NCBI GenBank assembly: GCA_001787455.1
Contig: MFXA01000030.1
Location: forward strand, 1-11,631
Direction of reading: 5' to 3'
Source of the DNA: Candidatus Peregrinibacteria bacterium RIFCSPLOWO2_01_FULL_39_12
GTDB taxonomy: Bacteria > Patescibacteriota > Gracilibacteria > UBA1369 > LOWO2-01-FULL-3
DNA length: 11,631 bases
Positions 1-6,941 of this stretch are shown here, piece after piece. A program made the position numbers and the translations under genes. Below the pieces are notes generated by a model. The model had not been told where the DNA came from, ran no database searches, and saw only the letters and a list, made by a program, of their open reading frames with translations. Numbering within the stretch: position 1 is the stretch's first letter; each line of letters begins with the position of its first letter.

Positions 1-1
1 T

Positions 2-1207
2 GCAAGCATTAACGGATTTGAAATCTCAATAACGAGAATATTTGAAACTCAATCCTTTCGGCTTCCTCAATTTATAGAAAAAATCAAGGCTACAGTAGAG
101 TCACCATATCTGGATAAAAGAAGTAAATATCAAACGTGTAGAGGTATTCTACAGGACGCAATGGGATCTTACGGTATAGTAAGGATTGGTGATTCTATTG
201 ATGGTAGTCTACATACTGGTATAAACGAAGACTATATGATGAAAATGTGGGAGTTTCTAGAAAAATTTCGAGAATTTTTTGGAGAAGAAATGCCGGATGA
301 GGATTTTGATTACTTTGTAAGAAAATATATTGGTGAATTAGCTCTTTCATTTTATATAACTGAAAAGGGATGCCCAGCTCTTTGGTATGCTAATAATCAC
401 GACAGAAAAATGGACAAGATAAAAGAAATTTTAAATAAATACGGCATAATTTCTTCTCAGCAAGCAACTGCTTTGGAGGCACAAGCTAAAATAGCAATTA
501 GGAAAGTCTTAACAGAACATCTTGCTCCCGAGCTGTATTCGGGAAGTGCCGGAGGAGGTAAAGATGAATCGTTGATTAGGCGATTAGCCGAGAAATACGG
601 CATTGAACTGCCTACGGAATTGGAATACTGGCAGAAAAGAGTAAGTGAGGAGATGCAAAGTCTCGAAGAGATTGTACGAAAATTTGAAGAAGATAAGAAA
701 GAGCCATTCGTAAAATACGAAATCGAAAGAAAAAGTAAAGTTATTGCAGGTGGTCTGGAAGTTTTGAGAGCAGGATTTTCTAAATTTGATAGCAGCGTTC
801 TCCCTGACGGCGTTAGTTCGATGGATAATTGGATCCAAACTTTCAATGAGCAGTTGGTTGCAGTTAAAAAATTCAATCTGAGACACTTGTTTAAAGAAAG
901 AGAAGAAAAGTTAGCAAAGGATTTTAAAAAGGCATTAGATGATCGAGATTCAAATGAAATTAGAAGATGTATTTCTTTTTATGATGACCTAATTAAGGAG
1001 GCAGGAGAAGATCTCAGCCTTTCAGTCAATGTAACGGATCTTATAAGACAGAAAATTTCAGGAATAGATTCGGAAATTACAGCTCTCTCGCAAGGTATTT
1101 TTGAAGATTTATCTTCGGCAGAGAGAAATGGTGAGGCAATCTCTGCATTAGGAAAATTAAGAAACATTTTGGATGCGGGTCTGAAAAAATTTTCCGAAGC
1201 AGCTTAA
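2..1207 (+). CDS. Hypothetical protein, 5' end cut by the window edge
   Basis: The reading frame is open from base 2 through the ATG at 161 to the TAA at 1207. The 53 codons before that ATG read like ordinary protein, so the gene very likely starts outside the window and the ATG at 161 is internal. The visible part is 401 residues, hydrophilic and mostly helical in composition. It has no signal peptide or membrane segment. A Gly-rich break (SGSAGGGKDES, near residue 185 of the visible part) separates two halves. The second half is rich in Lys and Glu with heptad-like stretches that suggest coiled coil (around YWQKRVSEEMQSLEEI). I recognise no family motif. It lies 45 bases upstream of the cysteine-rich gene on the same strand. 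A weak hairpin follows its stop codon. Confidence 0.8.
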   Translation, partial: ASINGFEISITRIFETQSFRLPQFIEKIKATVESPYLDKRSKYQTCRGILQDAMGSYGIVRIGDSIDGSLHTGINEDYMMKMWEFLEKFREFFGEEMPDEDFDYFVRKYIGELALSFYITEKGCPALWYANNHDRKMDKIKEILNKYGIISSQQATALEAQAKIAIRKVLTEHLAPELYSGSAGGGKDESLIRRLAEKYGIELPTELEYWQKRVSEEMQSLEEIVRKFEEDKKEPFVKYEIERKSKVIAGGLEVLRAGFSKFDSSVLPDGVSSMDNWIQTFNEQLVAVKKFNLRHLFKEREEKLAKDFKKALDDRDSNEIRRCISFYDDLIKEAGEDLSLSVNVTDLIRQKISGIDSEITALSQGIFEDLSSAERNGEAISALGKLRNILDAGLKKFSEAA

Positions 1208-1213
1208 CAGATT

Positions 1214-1234
1214 ATATCTTGCAAAAGATATTTT
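1214..1234 (+). terminator. Weak hairpin plus short T run after the first gene
   Basis: ATATCTT (1214-1220) and AAGATAT (1225-1231) form a perfect 7-bp stem with a GCAA loop, followed by TTT. It starts 7 bases after the stop codon of the upstream gene, as an intrinsic terminator would. The stem is nearly all A-T, so it would be weak. Its loop overlaps a possible -35 box (TTGCAA, 1219-1224) for the next gene, so it may instead be part of that control region. Confidence 0.35.
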
Positions 1235-1246
1235 AGCTGTGATAAT
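1219..1246 (+). promoter_or_regulatory. Possible promoter giving a leaderless mRNA
   Basis: TTGCAA (1219-1224) and GATAAT (1241-1246) are spaced by 16 bp. Only 6 bases separate the -10-like box from the ATG at 1253, so transcription would begin at or next to the start codon. The other promoters proposed in this window lie 26-34 bases upstream of their starts, which makes this one less certain. Read-through from the upstream gene is the alternative. Confidence 0.3.
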
Positions 1247-1252
1247 GGGCTC

Positions 1253-2917
1253 ATGCCAACCTGCCTAAACTGCAAACAAGATTTTCAAATCCGCGATGCC
1301 GACCGCGAGTTTTACAAACATTTTGATTCGCCCGATCCCAAAATGTGCCCCGATTGCAGACTTCAACATAAGCTTTGTTTCCGCAATGAAAGGACATTTT
1401 ACAAGCGTACAAGCGATTTATCAGGCAAATCCATGATTTCGATATATGCGCCCGACTCCCCTTACAAAGTTTATGCCGCGGATGAATGGTGGAGCGACAA
1501 ACATGATGCCACCAAATACGCGCAGGATTTTGATTTTAACAGGTCCTTTTTTGAACAATTTCATGAACTGCTTTTGGAAGTGCCGCGTATTGGCTTATTC
1601 AATGTAAATCCCACAAACAGCGATTACTGCCAACAGGCTTACGACAACAAAAATTGCTATCTCTCAATGGTGATTGAAAAATGCGAAGACTGCATGTACA
1701 TCTCTCATTCCAACAGTATCAGAGATTGTTACGACTGCAGTTTTTTGCATGATTGCGAGCTTTGTTATCAATGCATGGACAGCAACAAACTTTATGGCTG
1801 CATAAATGCTCAAAGCTGCCAAAATTCCAGTAATTTATTGTTTTGTTACGACTGTATAGGATGCCATGATTGTGTCGGATGTTACGGTCTGCGCAACAAA
1901 AGTTTTTATATAATGAATGAGCCTTATACCAAAGAGACTTATCAAAAAAAGTTGAAGGTTTTGGAGCTCAATAAATTCAGTAAATTTTTGAATTGCAAAT
2001 CGTATTTTGTTGATTTATCCAAAAAACAGCCGCATCGCGCCAGCAGGAATTTGAATGTGGAAAATTCTTCCGGGGATTATCTGATTAACTGCAAGAATGC
2101 TTACGATTGTTTTGACTCTTTTGAACTCCAGGATTGCTCTTACTGCACATGGATTTTTAACAGCCACGATATTATGGATGTGTATGGAATGGGTCATAGC
2201 GAATGGATATATGAGGGAGTTGGTGTTGAGGCGGTGAATAATTGCGCTTTCAACACTTTTGTTTCAGACAGCAGTGATGCGTTTTACAGTGATTGCTGCT
2301 TTTATTGCAGATATATTTTTGGATGCGCGGGGCTCAAAACAAAAAAATATTGTATTTTGAATAAGGAATATAAGCCTGATGAATATGAGAAGATGAAGGC
2401 GCGGATTATTGAACATATGAAAAAAGAACGAGCCCACGGCGCGAGCGCGCAAAAGGAATTTGGACAATTTTTTCCGATCAGCCTTTCGCCTTTCGCTTAC
2501 AACGAAACCGCTGCAAATTACAGATTCCCTTTGACTAAAAAAGAGGCTTTGAAATTGAATTGCGGTTATCGTTGGAGGGAGACTGATCCGAAAGAATATT
2601 TGAAACAAACTTATAATATTCCGGATGATTTGGAAGATGTCGACGCGAGCGTGTGCGATCAAATTTTGGTCTGCGGCGATTGCGGCAAGAATTATAAAAT
2701 CATGCCAAAAGAACTGAATTTTTATAAAAAAATGAATATTCCTGTTTCGCGCAAATGTCCGGACTGCAGATTCATGGACAGATTTAAGGCGCGCAATCCC
2801 AAACATCTATGGGATAGAAAGTGTGAAAAGTGCGACAAGGATATCAAAATCACTTATTCTCCGGAACGTTCCGAAAAAGTTTATTGCGAGGAGTGCTACG
2901 GCGGAATGGTGAATTAG
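1253..2917 (+). CDS. Cysteine-rich protein with a zinc-ribbon-type domain at each end
   Basis: A 554-residue cytoplasmic protein without signal peptide or membrane segment. The N-terminus has CxxC at 4/7 and CPDC at 32/35. The C-terminus has CxxC at 474/477, CPDC at 502/505, CxxC at 524/527 and CEEC at 545/548. Both ends share the same outline: CxxC, FYKK-like stretch, CPDCR, an RN-rich stretch, a Y-S/A-P-D/E motif. They are therefore duplicated domains that should bind zinc. In the N-terminal copy the second metal site is gone (Ser54, Ser57, Ala75 and Glu78 replace Cys). Residues of about 125-215 are packed with C..C, CYxC and DCxxC repeats, followed by YIMNEPYTKETY. Proteins of this architecture are common in Candidate Phyla Radiation genomes and, as I recall, are often labelled 'caib/baif family protein', which this layout does not support. 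The function is unknown; nucleic-acid or protein binding is a guess. The start at 1253 puts the first CxxC at residue 4. Confidence 0.85.
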   Translation: MPTCLNCKQDFQIRDADREFYKHFDSPDPKMCPDCRLQHKLCFRNERTFYKRTSDLSGKSMISIYAPDSPYKVYAADEWWSDKHDATKYAQDFDFNRSFFEQFHELLLEVPRIGLFNVNPTNSDYCQQAYDNKNCYLSMVIEKCEDCMYISHSNSIRDCYDCSFLHDCELCYQCMDSNKLYGCINAQSCQNSSNLLFCYDCIGCHDCVGCYGLRNKSFYIMNEPYTKETYQKKLKVLELNKFSKFLNCKSYFVDLSKKQPHRASRNLNVENSSGDYLINCKNAYDCFDSFELQDCSYCTWIFNSHDIMDVYGMGHSEWIYEGVGVEAVNNCAFNTFVSDSSDAFYSDCCFYCRYIFGCAGLKTKKYCILNKEYKPDEYEKMKARIIEHMKKERAHGASAQKEFGQFFPISLSPFAYNETAANYRFPLTKKEALKLNCGYRWRETDPKEYLKQTYNIPDDLEDVDASVCDQILVCGDCGKNYKIMPKELNFYKKMNIPVSRKCPDCRFMDRFKARNPKHLWDRKCEKCDKDIKITYSPERSEKVYCEECYGGMVN

Positions 2918-2923
2918 AGTAGG

Positions 2924-2952
2924 TTGATATTGTCCGGACGTTGTGCTAAATT
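2924..2952 (+). promoter_or_regulatory. Promoter of the small secreted protein gene
   Basis: TTGATA (2924-2929), a 17-bp spacer and TAAATT (2947-2952) lie 26 bases before the ATG at 2979. The spacing and -10 form match three other promoters in this window. The spacer holds the perfect 8-bp palindrome GTCCGGAC (2932-2939), which could be an operator or chance. Confidence 0.5.
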
Positions 2953-2978
2953 TGCGATAATTAATTAATCAAAATCAT

Positions 2979-3476
2979 ATGAAACTTTTACGTTATATTG
3001 TATCCGGGCTAACCGTTATCTTTTTATTCAGTATTTTTCCCGTTTCGACCGTTCTTGCTGCCGATACCAATGGAAAGATTGTCAAATATAAAGTGGTTGT
3101 GATTGAGGATCCTGCGACTCCTGATAAAGTTTTGAAAAATGTTTATGTGAATATGTACCGTATCAAAGTTGTTGATGATCAGTATGTTGGTACACGCGTA
3201 AAAACTTTGACTACCAGTTACAACGGTTATCGGGCTGTGTTTAAAGTGTGGCCAGGCAGAGTAGTGGATTTTTTACCTTTTAACTCCAAGAATGAAGCCA
3301 AAAGTATAGAGAACAAGAAACATATTTTTACAGCACCTCCTCTTAAAAACTTTAGCAAAAATGATGCCATCGCACAGCTTTGTCTTACAGCGGGTGTTGA
3401 TTTCACAAAAAAGTTAACCGATAAGGAAACCGGCGAAGAATTCTGTAATCTGCAAGGGCAACTGGTGCTGGAGTAA
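2979..3476 (+). CDS. Small secreted protein of unknown function
   Basis: A 165-residue protein with a classic signal peptide: MKLLRYIV, then a hydrophobic stretch at about 7-26, and a likely cleavage site around VLA/AD (residues 27-29). There is no lipobox cysteine, so it should be released or wall-associated rather than a lipoprotein. The mature part is rich in alternating hydrophobic and polar strands (KYKVVVIED, VYVNMYRIKVV, YRAVFKVWPGRVVDF). This suggests a beta-sandwich such as a CNA-B or transthyretin-like fold, but I only infer that from the pattern. Two cysteines (135 and 156) in the C-terminal part could form a disulfide. The ATG at 2979 is supported by the signal peptide and the promoter upstream. 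Its stop lies 13 bases from the end of the converging tyrA gene. I do not recognise the family. Confidence 0.8.
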   Translation: MKLLRYIVSGLTVIFLFSIFPVSTVLAADTNGKIVKYKVVVIEDPATPDKVLKNVYVNMYRIKVVDDQYVGTRVKTLTTSYNGYRAVFKVWPGRVVDFLPFNSKNEAKSIENKKHIFTAPPLKNFSKNDAIAQLCLTAGVDFTKKLTDKETGEEFCNLQGQLVLE

Positions 3477-3489
3477 AGGGAGCTGTTAT

Positions 3490-4452
3490 CTACCGTAGTT
3501 GATGTTTTTTGGCTGGTTTAATGCGATGAGACGTTTTTTGTTTCAAGTGTTGCAATTCGAGCGATTTATCAATCAAAATCGAACTGTCGCGGAGTGCCTC
3601 ATCCCCATATTTACCAAAATATTTTTTGTTCTTATCAAAGTATCTTTTAAATGCTTTTAAATCTTTTTTTTTGACGATTTTTATCAATTCATCAATTGAT
3701 TTTTTGTATTGATTGAGAGATTTAAGAGCATAAGGATTTTCGATTTGAATGCTACCGTAAAGTCCTGCGTCCTGAGCAATAATGCGGGCAGCAAGCTGAA
3801 TTTTCAGCTCTGAAGCCTTGCCTGTGTACTGTAAGAGCTGCCTGATCGGCAGCTTGCATCTGCGCAAAGCATCGGCAAAAGTTATTTCCGCAAAGTGAAT
3901 AAGCCCTTGAGCTATATTCATGGTTTTGTCGTGTTCGGGAGGTGTCATTTTTTCGATTTTAACGCGATTTTCTTTCAGAAAATCTACCATCCATTTCGAC
4001 CATTTTTTAGATTTTACCGTCGGACAAAGAATTATAGTTTGACCCGGAATCGGATTGCTGTTTCCGAACATCGGGTGCATACCCATCACCTCGCATTTTC
4101 CTTTAAGCATGGCTTTGACCGGCGCTTCTTTAATTGAAGTGAAATCCATTATCGCTGAAGCCGGTTTCATATATGGCAAAACTTCTTTTATGACTTTAAT
4201 TGTTTTATCTATCGGGACTGAAACAATCACAATATCCGATCCTTGTACAAGATTTTTGTTCGTGAGTTTTGGTGTTTGTGGCACCGGCAGAGGCGGACGT
4301 TGCGCAAACGTTTTTTTATTAGCAAGTCCTTTTGGTTCGCTTCTCGTTCCAACATCCGAAATAAGAACTTTTAATCCTTTTCCCATGAAAAAATTTGCAA
4401 AAAGCCGACCCATTCGGCCATTGCCGCCAATGATTCCTATTACTGGATTCAT
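3490..4452 (-). CDS. tyrA: Prephenate dehydrogenase
   Basis: This 320-residue protein should oxidatively decarboxylate prephenate to 4-hydroxyphenylpyruvate with NAD+, the step committed to tyrosine. It starts with a Rossmann nucleotide-binding loop (GIIGGNGRMGRLF, residues 6-18), then VSVP at 78-80 and DFTSIK at 103-108. HPMFG (126-130) carries the expected catalytic histidine, and PPEHD follows at 171-175. The C-terminal helical half (GKASELKIQLAARIIAQD, PYALKSLNQYKK) resembles the dehydrogenase part of the E. coli T-protein, from memory, but there is no chorismate mutase domain. A basic Pro/Arg/Gln-containing stretch (about 37-62) is longer than I expect after the first beta-alpha unit. 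The C-terminus is strongly basic (HRIKPAKKHQLR). The ATG is one base after the stop of the YtxH-like gene, so the two are probably translated from one mRNA. No other aromatic amino acid genes are in view. An arogenate substrate cannot be excluded. Confidence 0.88.
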   Translation of the reverse strand: MNPVIGIIGGNGRMGRLFANFFMGKGLKVLISDVGTRSEPKGLANKKTFAQRPPLPVPQTPKLTNKNLVQGSDIVIVSVPIDKTIKVIKEVLPYMKPASAIMDFTSIKEAPVKAMLKGKCEVMGMHPMFGNSNPIPGQTIILCPTVKSKKWSKWMVDFLKENRVKIEKMTPPEHDKTMNIAQGLIHFAEITFADALRRCKLPIRQLLQYTGKASELKIQLAARIIAQDAGLYGSIQIENPYALKSLNQYKKSIDELIKIVKKKDLKAFKRYFDKNKKYFGKYGDEALRDSSILIDKSLELQHLKQKTSHRIKPAKKHQLR

Positions 4453-4453
4453 G

Positions 4454-4759
4454 TTAGTTGCCTTTAAATTTTTCGGTCACACTGTGAACAGCGTCCTTTG
4501 CTCCTTTTTTAGCTTTCTTGAGATAATTTCCAAAGCTTTTTTCTCCTTTTTGAAATGTTTCCGTGCCTTTTACAGTGTCACCTATATCTTCGCCCATTCC
4601 AATCAATGTGTTTTTGACTGTATTAAAACCAATGCCTCCTTCTTTTATTTCTTTTTTAAATTCTTTTCGGATGTTTTCGCCTTTTTTAGGCGCGAATAAA
4701 ATTCCAATAGCTGTACCTGCTATTAGTCCTGCAAGCAATGATTTTAATCCTCTAAACAT
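4454..4759 (-). CDS. YtxH-like small membrane-anchored protein
   Basis: A 101-residue protein with one N-terminal hydrophobic segment containing small-residue spacing (LLAGLIAGTAIGILFAP, residues 8-24). KKGE and a charged, helix-forming tail rich in Lys, Glu and Gly follow. This is the typical outline of YtxH-domain proteins, Gram-positive stress-related envelope proteins whose biochemical role is not known. The rest is probably an amphipathic helix facing the cytoplasm. Start: the ATG at 4759 is preceded by an A/T-rich leader almost identical to that of the S-layer gene rather than by a Shine-Dalgarno sequence. It is the first gene of a two-gene unit with tyrA (TAA, one base, ATG). No functional link between the two products is obvious. 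Confidence 0.75.
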   Translation of the reverse strand: MFRGLKSLLAGLIAGTAIGILFAPKKGENIRKEFKKEIKEGGIGFNTVKNTLIGMGEDIGDTVKGTETFQKGEKSFGNYLKKAKKGAKDAVHSVTEKFKGN

Positions 4760-4777
4760 AGGAAATTTGGTTAGTAA
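4760..4777 (-). promoter_or_regulatory. A/T-rich leader element before the YtxH-like gene
   Basis: On the minus strand TTACTAAC is followed by CAAATTTCCT and the ATG. This 18-base block matches the one before the S-layer gene (6848-6865) at 15 of 18 positions and at the same distance from the start. Both genes then begin ATGTTTA. There is no AGGAGG-like ribosome binding site, so this element probably serves initiation. It lies downstream of the promoter, within the mRNA leader. Confidence 0.5.
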
Positions 4778-4792
4778 ATTCTGCTACGATAA

Positions 4793-4822
4793 ATAGTAGC
4801 AAGAAGCTTTGCCTGATAGCAA
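4793..4822 (-). promoter_or_regulatory. Possible promoter of the YtxH-like gene and tyrA
   Basis: On the minus strand TTGCTA (4822-4817) and TACTAT (4798-4793) are separated by 18 bp. Each matches the sigma-70-type consensus at 4 of 6 positions. The -10-like box overlaps an inverted repeat, GCTAC (4783-4787) and GTAGC (4796-4800), which could be an operator. It sits between the terminator-like hairpin of the S-layer gene and the YtxH-like start. Confidence 0.35.
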
Positions 4823-4823
4823 G

Positions 4824-4852
4824 AATAAAAGAAATTTTGTTTACAAAATTTC
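4824..4852 (-). terminator. Intrinsic terminator overlapping the stop of the S-layer gene
   Basis: On the minus strand GAAATTTTG (4852-4844) and CAAAATTTC (4839-4831) form a 9-bp stem with a TAAA loop that contains the stop codon. TTTTATT follows directly (4830-4824). The stem is A/T-rich, but its layout fits a rho-independent terminator. A closely related palindrome occurs after the tRNA gene (8738-8760). Confidence 0.6.
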
Positions 4853-6847
4853 TGTATATCTAAACAGCATATCAGCCATTTCTGCGCGAGTCATTGGATC
4901 TGCAGGATAAAAGTAAAATTCGTTATCAGTCAATGAGTTGGTTTTCGCAAACCATGCGTAAGAAATGTACCACTTTGTATCTGAATTGTTCGGCGTGTCG
5001 AAATAAGGCTGGCCATAATTGCTTGTAGGAATAATTATATTATCTTTTACCTTAGCCGTGTTAAGCATCATAACTAATGCTTCTACTCTATTTACGGCTT
5101 TGCCGGGTTTGAATTTTCCATCGGAATATCCATTTATAACTCCCAAAGATAAGCCTGTTTTGATATAAGAAGCGTACCATGCGTTTTTATCCGTATCCGT
5201 GAATCCTAATTTCTGGCCGTTATTATCAAGAATTTTAACGCTCAAAGCTTCCAAAATTACTTTTAAAGCTTCTGCGCGTTCGATTGCTTTATCAGGTTTG
5301 AATGTTCCATCGTTGTATCCTTTAAAAATATCTTTACTAACCGCCCATTCAATAGCCTCGCAATCCGCACTGTTCTCATTTACATCACTAAATCCGGCGC
5401 ATGATTTTTGACCGCCATTTTTTGCAATGGACGAATCTTTCACTTCAAATTTTCCTTTTTCTGCGTCTTTTCCCTTGTTGTTTGAAGCGATAATTTTATA
5501 TTCATAGATGCCATCTTCTGCGTAGTCACCGTATTTATCTTTTCCATTCCAATAAACGCTGTGCGATCCTTCGCCAAAATTTTCATTCTCAACAACTGTT
5601 GCAACCGTGTCGCTGTTATCGCGAATTTCAATTGTAACATCCGCTTCCCTTTCCATCTTAAAAGATATTTCGAGCTCGGAATTTTTAGGAGAAAACACCA
5701 ACGGAGCGGTTGTATCCTTATATACATTTGGCTTTTTATTCTCTTTTTCATCTTCTTCAACTTCTATTATTCCTTCTTCCATATCCTCACCACTTGAATT
5801 TTGAGTTGTAACTTTATAAGTATATTTGCCTTCTTTATTTATAACTTCATCCCCTTTCCATTGAATTTCATAAGAACCGGGAGCGGCATTTTCTTCATCC
5901 GCAAGTGTTTCTATTTTTTTGTCATCTTTAGATATAACAACTTTGAAATCGCCTTCAGCCATAAGTGTAAATACAATAAACTCTTTTTCATTTCTGCCCG
6001 GATCAAAATTTTCCTTTGAAGTAAATATATTTTTAATGCGTGCTTCATCTGTTTCGTCATCGCCTTCAAATCCTTTTTTTACTTTGACAGTTCCCGTTTC
6101 AGTATCTTTTTCAGAAGATGTTTCAGCCTTGATTTTATAAGTGTATTCGCCGTTTTCAACCTTATCGCCCTCATCATTTTCACCATTCCATTCAACTGTG
6201 TGCTCACCTTTCGTGTAGGCTTTTTTGCTAACCAAAGTAACAACTTTGTCGTTATCTTCATCTGAAATTTCGACAGTGACAGTGGCATCCTGGCTGACAG
6301 AAAATGTAATTTCAGCCTCCTGATCGTCATAAGGATCAAAAGTGCTGTTATCCACTTCCACATCTGTTATTTTTAGCTGGTTGCTTAAAGTTTTTACCGT
6401 AATCCACCCGCTTTTAGAGGCGGTTCCGGTCGATACGTTAGGGACACCTTCCGACTTAAGATAATAAAAATAGTCACCGTCTTTTACTTTTTCACCTTTG
6501 ACTCCGGTTTCATTTTCCAATCCGTACTTTCCCTCCCAAACAGGTTGATAACAGCCCGCTTTCTTGTTTTCAGATACAGTCAACATTGCAACTTTTTTAG
6601 ATGAGGATTGGTTCTCCGACTGATATATCCCCAAAGTTACTTTTGACTCTGCGCCGGTACAATAAGAAATTTTAGCTGTTTCATCTTTAGAAACATCAAT
6701 GGTTGACTGAGATATTGCCACACTGGTAATACTCACCGAAGGCAGGGTTGTAAGAGTAAACGCGTGAGCGGTGCCGGTTGTTATAAGACCAGCTGTCAAA
6801 CCTGTTATTACGGCTTTCGTAAGCCATTTTTTAAGCGTATTAAACAT
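4841..6847 (-). CDS. S-layer protein: four FlgD-type Ig repeats plus three SLH domains
   Basis: A 668-residue exported surface protein. Residues 1-29 are a signal peptide with a likely AHA/F cleavage site. Four Ig-like repeats follow at roughly 40-150, 157-256, 269-364 and 381-470. Repeats 2-4 show the FlgD-type signature of a W-N/K-G motif followed by G-x-Y-x-Y-K, and repeat 1 has WEG and GDYFYYLKS. The C-terminus holds three S-layer homology domains at about 483-534, 547-599 and 614-668 (YNDGTFKP, YSDGKFKP, and a weaker third with NEFYFYPADPMTRAE). SLH domains usually tether proteins to wall polymers, so this should sit on the cell surface, probably as an S-layer or adhesion component. Repeat 1 and the first SLH domain each carry a Cys pair that could form disulfides. 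I chose the ATG at 6847 over an in-frame TTG at 6910. The TTG belongs to the -35 box of the promoter, the ATG gives a clean signal peptide, and its leader matches that of the next gene. Confidence 0.88.
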   Translation of the reverse strand: MFNTLKKWLTKAVITGLTAGLITTGTAHAFTLTTLPSVSITSVAISQSTIDVSKDETAKISYCTGAESKVTLGIYQSENQSSSKKVAMLTVSENKKAGCYQPVWEGKYGLENETGVKGEKVKDGDYFYYLKSEGVPNVSTGTASKSGWITVKTLSNQLKITDVEVDNSTFDPYDDQEAEITFSVSQDATVTVEISDEDNDKVVTLVSKKAYTKGEHTVEWNGENDEGDKVENGEYTYKIKAETSSEKDTETGTVKVKKGFEGDDETDEARIKNIFTSKENFDPGRNEKEFIVFTLMAEGDFKVVISKDDKKIETLADEENAAPGSYEIQWKGDEVINKEGKYTYKVTTQNSSGEDMEEGIIEVEEDEKENKKPNVYKDTTAPLVFSPKNSELEISFKMEREADVTIEIRDNSDTVATVVENENFGEGSHSVYWNGKDKYGDYAEDGIYEYKIIASNNKGKDAEKGKFEVKDSSIAKNGGQKSCAGFSDVNENSADCEAIEWAVSKDIFKGYNDGTFKPDKAIERAEALKVILEALSVKILDNNGQKLGFTDTDKNAWYASYIKTGLSLGVINGYSDGKFKPGKAVNRVEALVMMLNTAKVKDNIIIPTSNYGQPYFDTPNNSDTKWYISYAWFAKTNSLTDNEFYFYPADPMTRAEMADMLFRYTEIL

Positions 6848-6865
6848 AAGAAAATTTGTTAGTAA
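6848..6865 (-). promoter_or_regulatory. A/T-rich leader element before the S-layer gene
   Basis: TTACTAAC followed by AAATTTTCTT directly precedes the ATG at 6847 on the minus strand. It is near-identical to the element at 4760-4777 and similar to the leaders at 2979 and 9450. No Shine-Dalgarno sequence is present. It supports the choice of the 6847 start. Confidence 0.5.
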
Positions 6866-6881
6866 GCGAATTAAGTGCTCA

Positions 6882-6910
6882 ACTTTAGCATGGAGTTGCT
6901 TTTTTGTCAA
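6882..6910 (-). promoter_or_regulatory. Strong promoter of the S-layer gene
   Basis: A perfect TTGACA (6910-6905 on the minus strand) is followed by a 17-bp spacer and TAAAGT (6887-6882). The -10 box ends 34 bases before the ATG at 6847, giving a leader of about 27 nt. It lies in the gap after maf, so the S-layer gene need not depend on maf transcription. Confidence 0.65.
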
Positions 6911-6941
6911 TAGTTAATTGTAATAATGTTTTAGCGGGGTA

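Noticed and set aside
2264..2806. A 180-codon minus-strand frame
   Set aside because: It is antisense to the cysteine-rich zinc-ribbon gene and shows no domain, leader or promoter of its own.
4055..4699. A 214-codon plus-strand frame
   Set aside because: It lies opposite tyrA and the YtxH-like gene, both of which have clear family motifs; its Phe/Ser-rich translation is typical of antisense of Lys/Glu-rich genes.
6848..6910. N-terminal extension of the S-layer protein from a TTG start
   Set aside because: The TTG is part of the -35 box, and the extension would bury the signal peptide.
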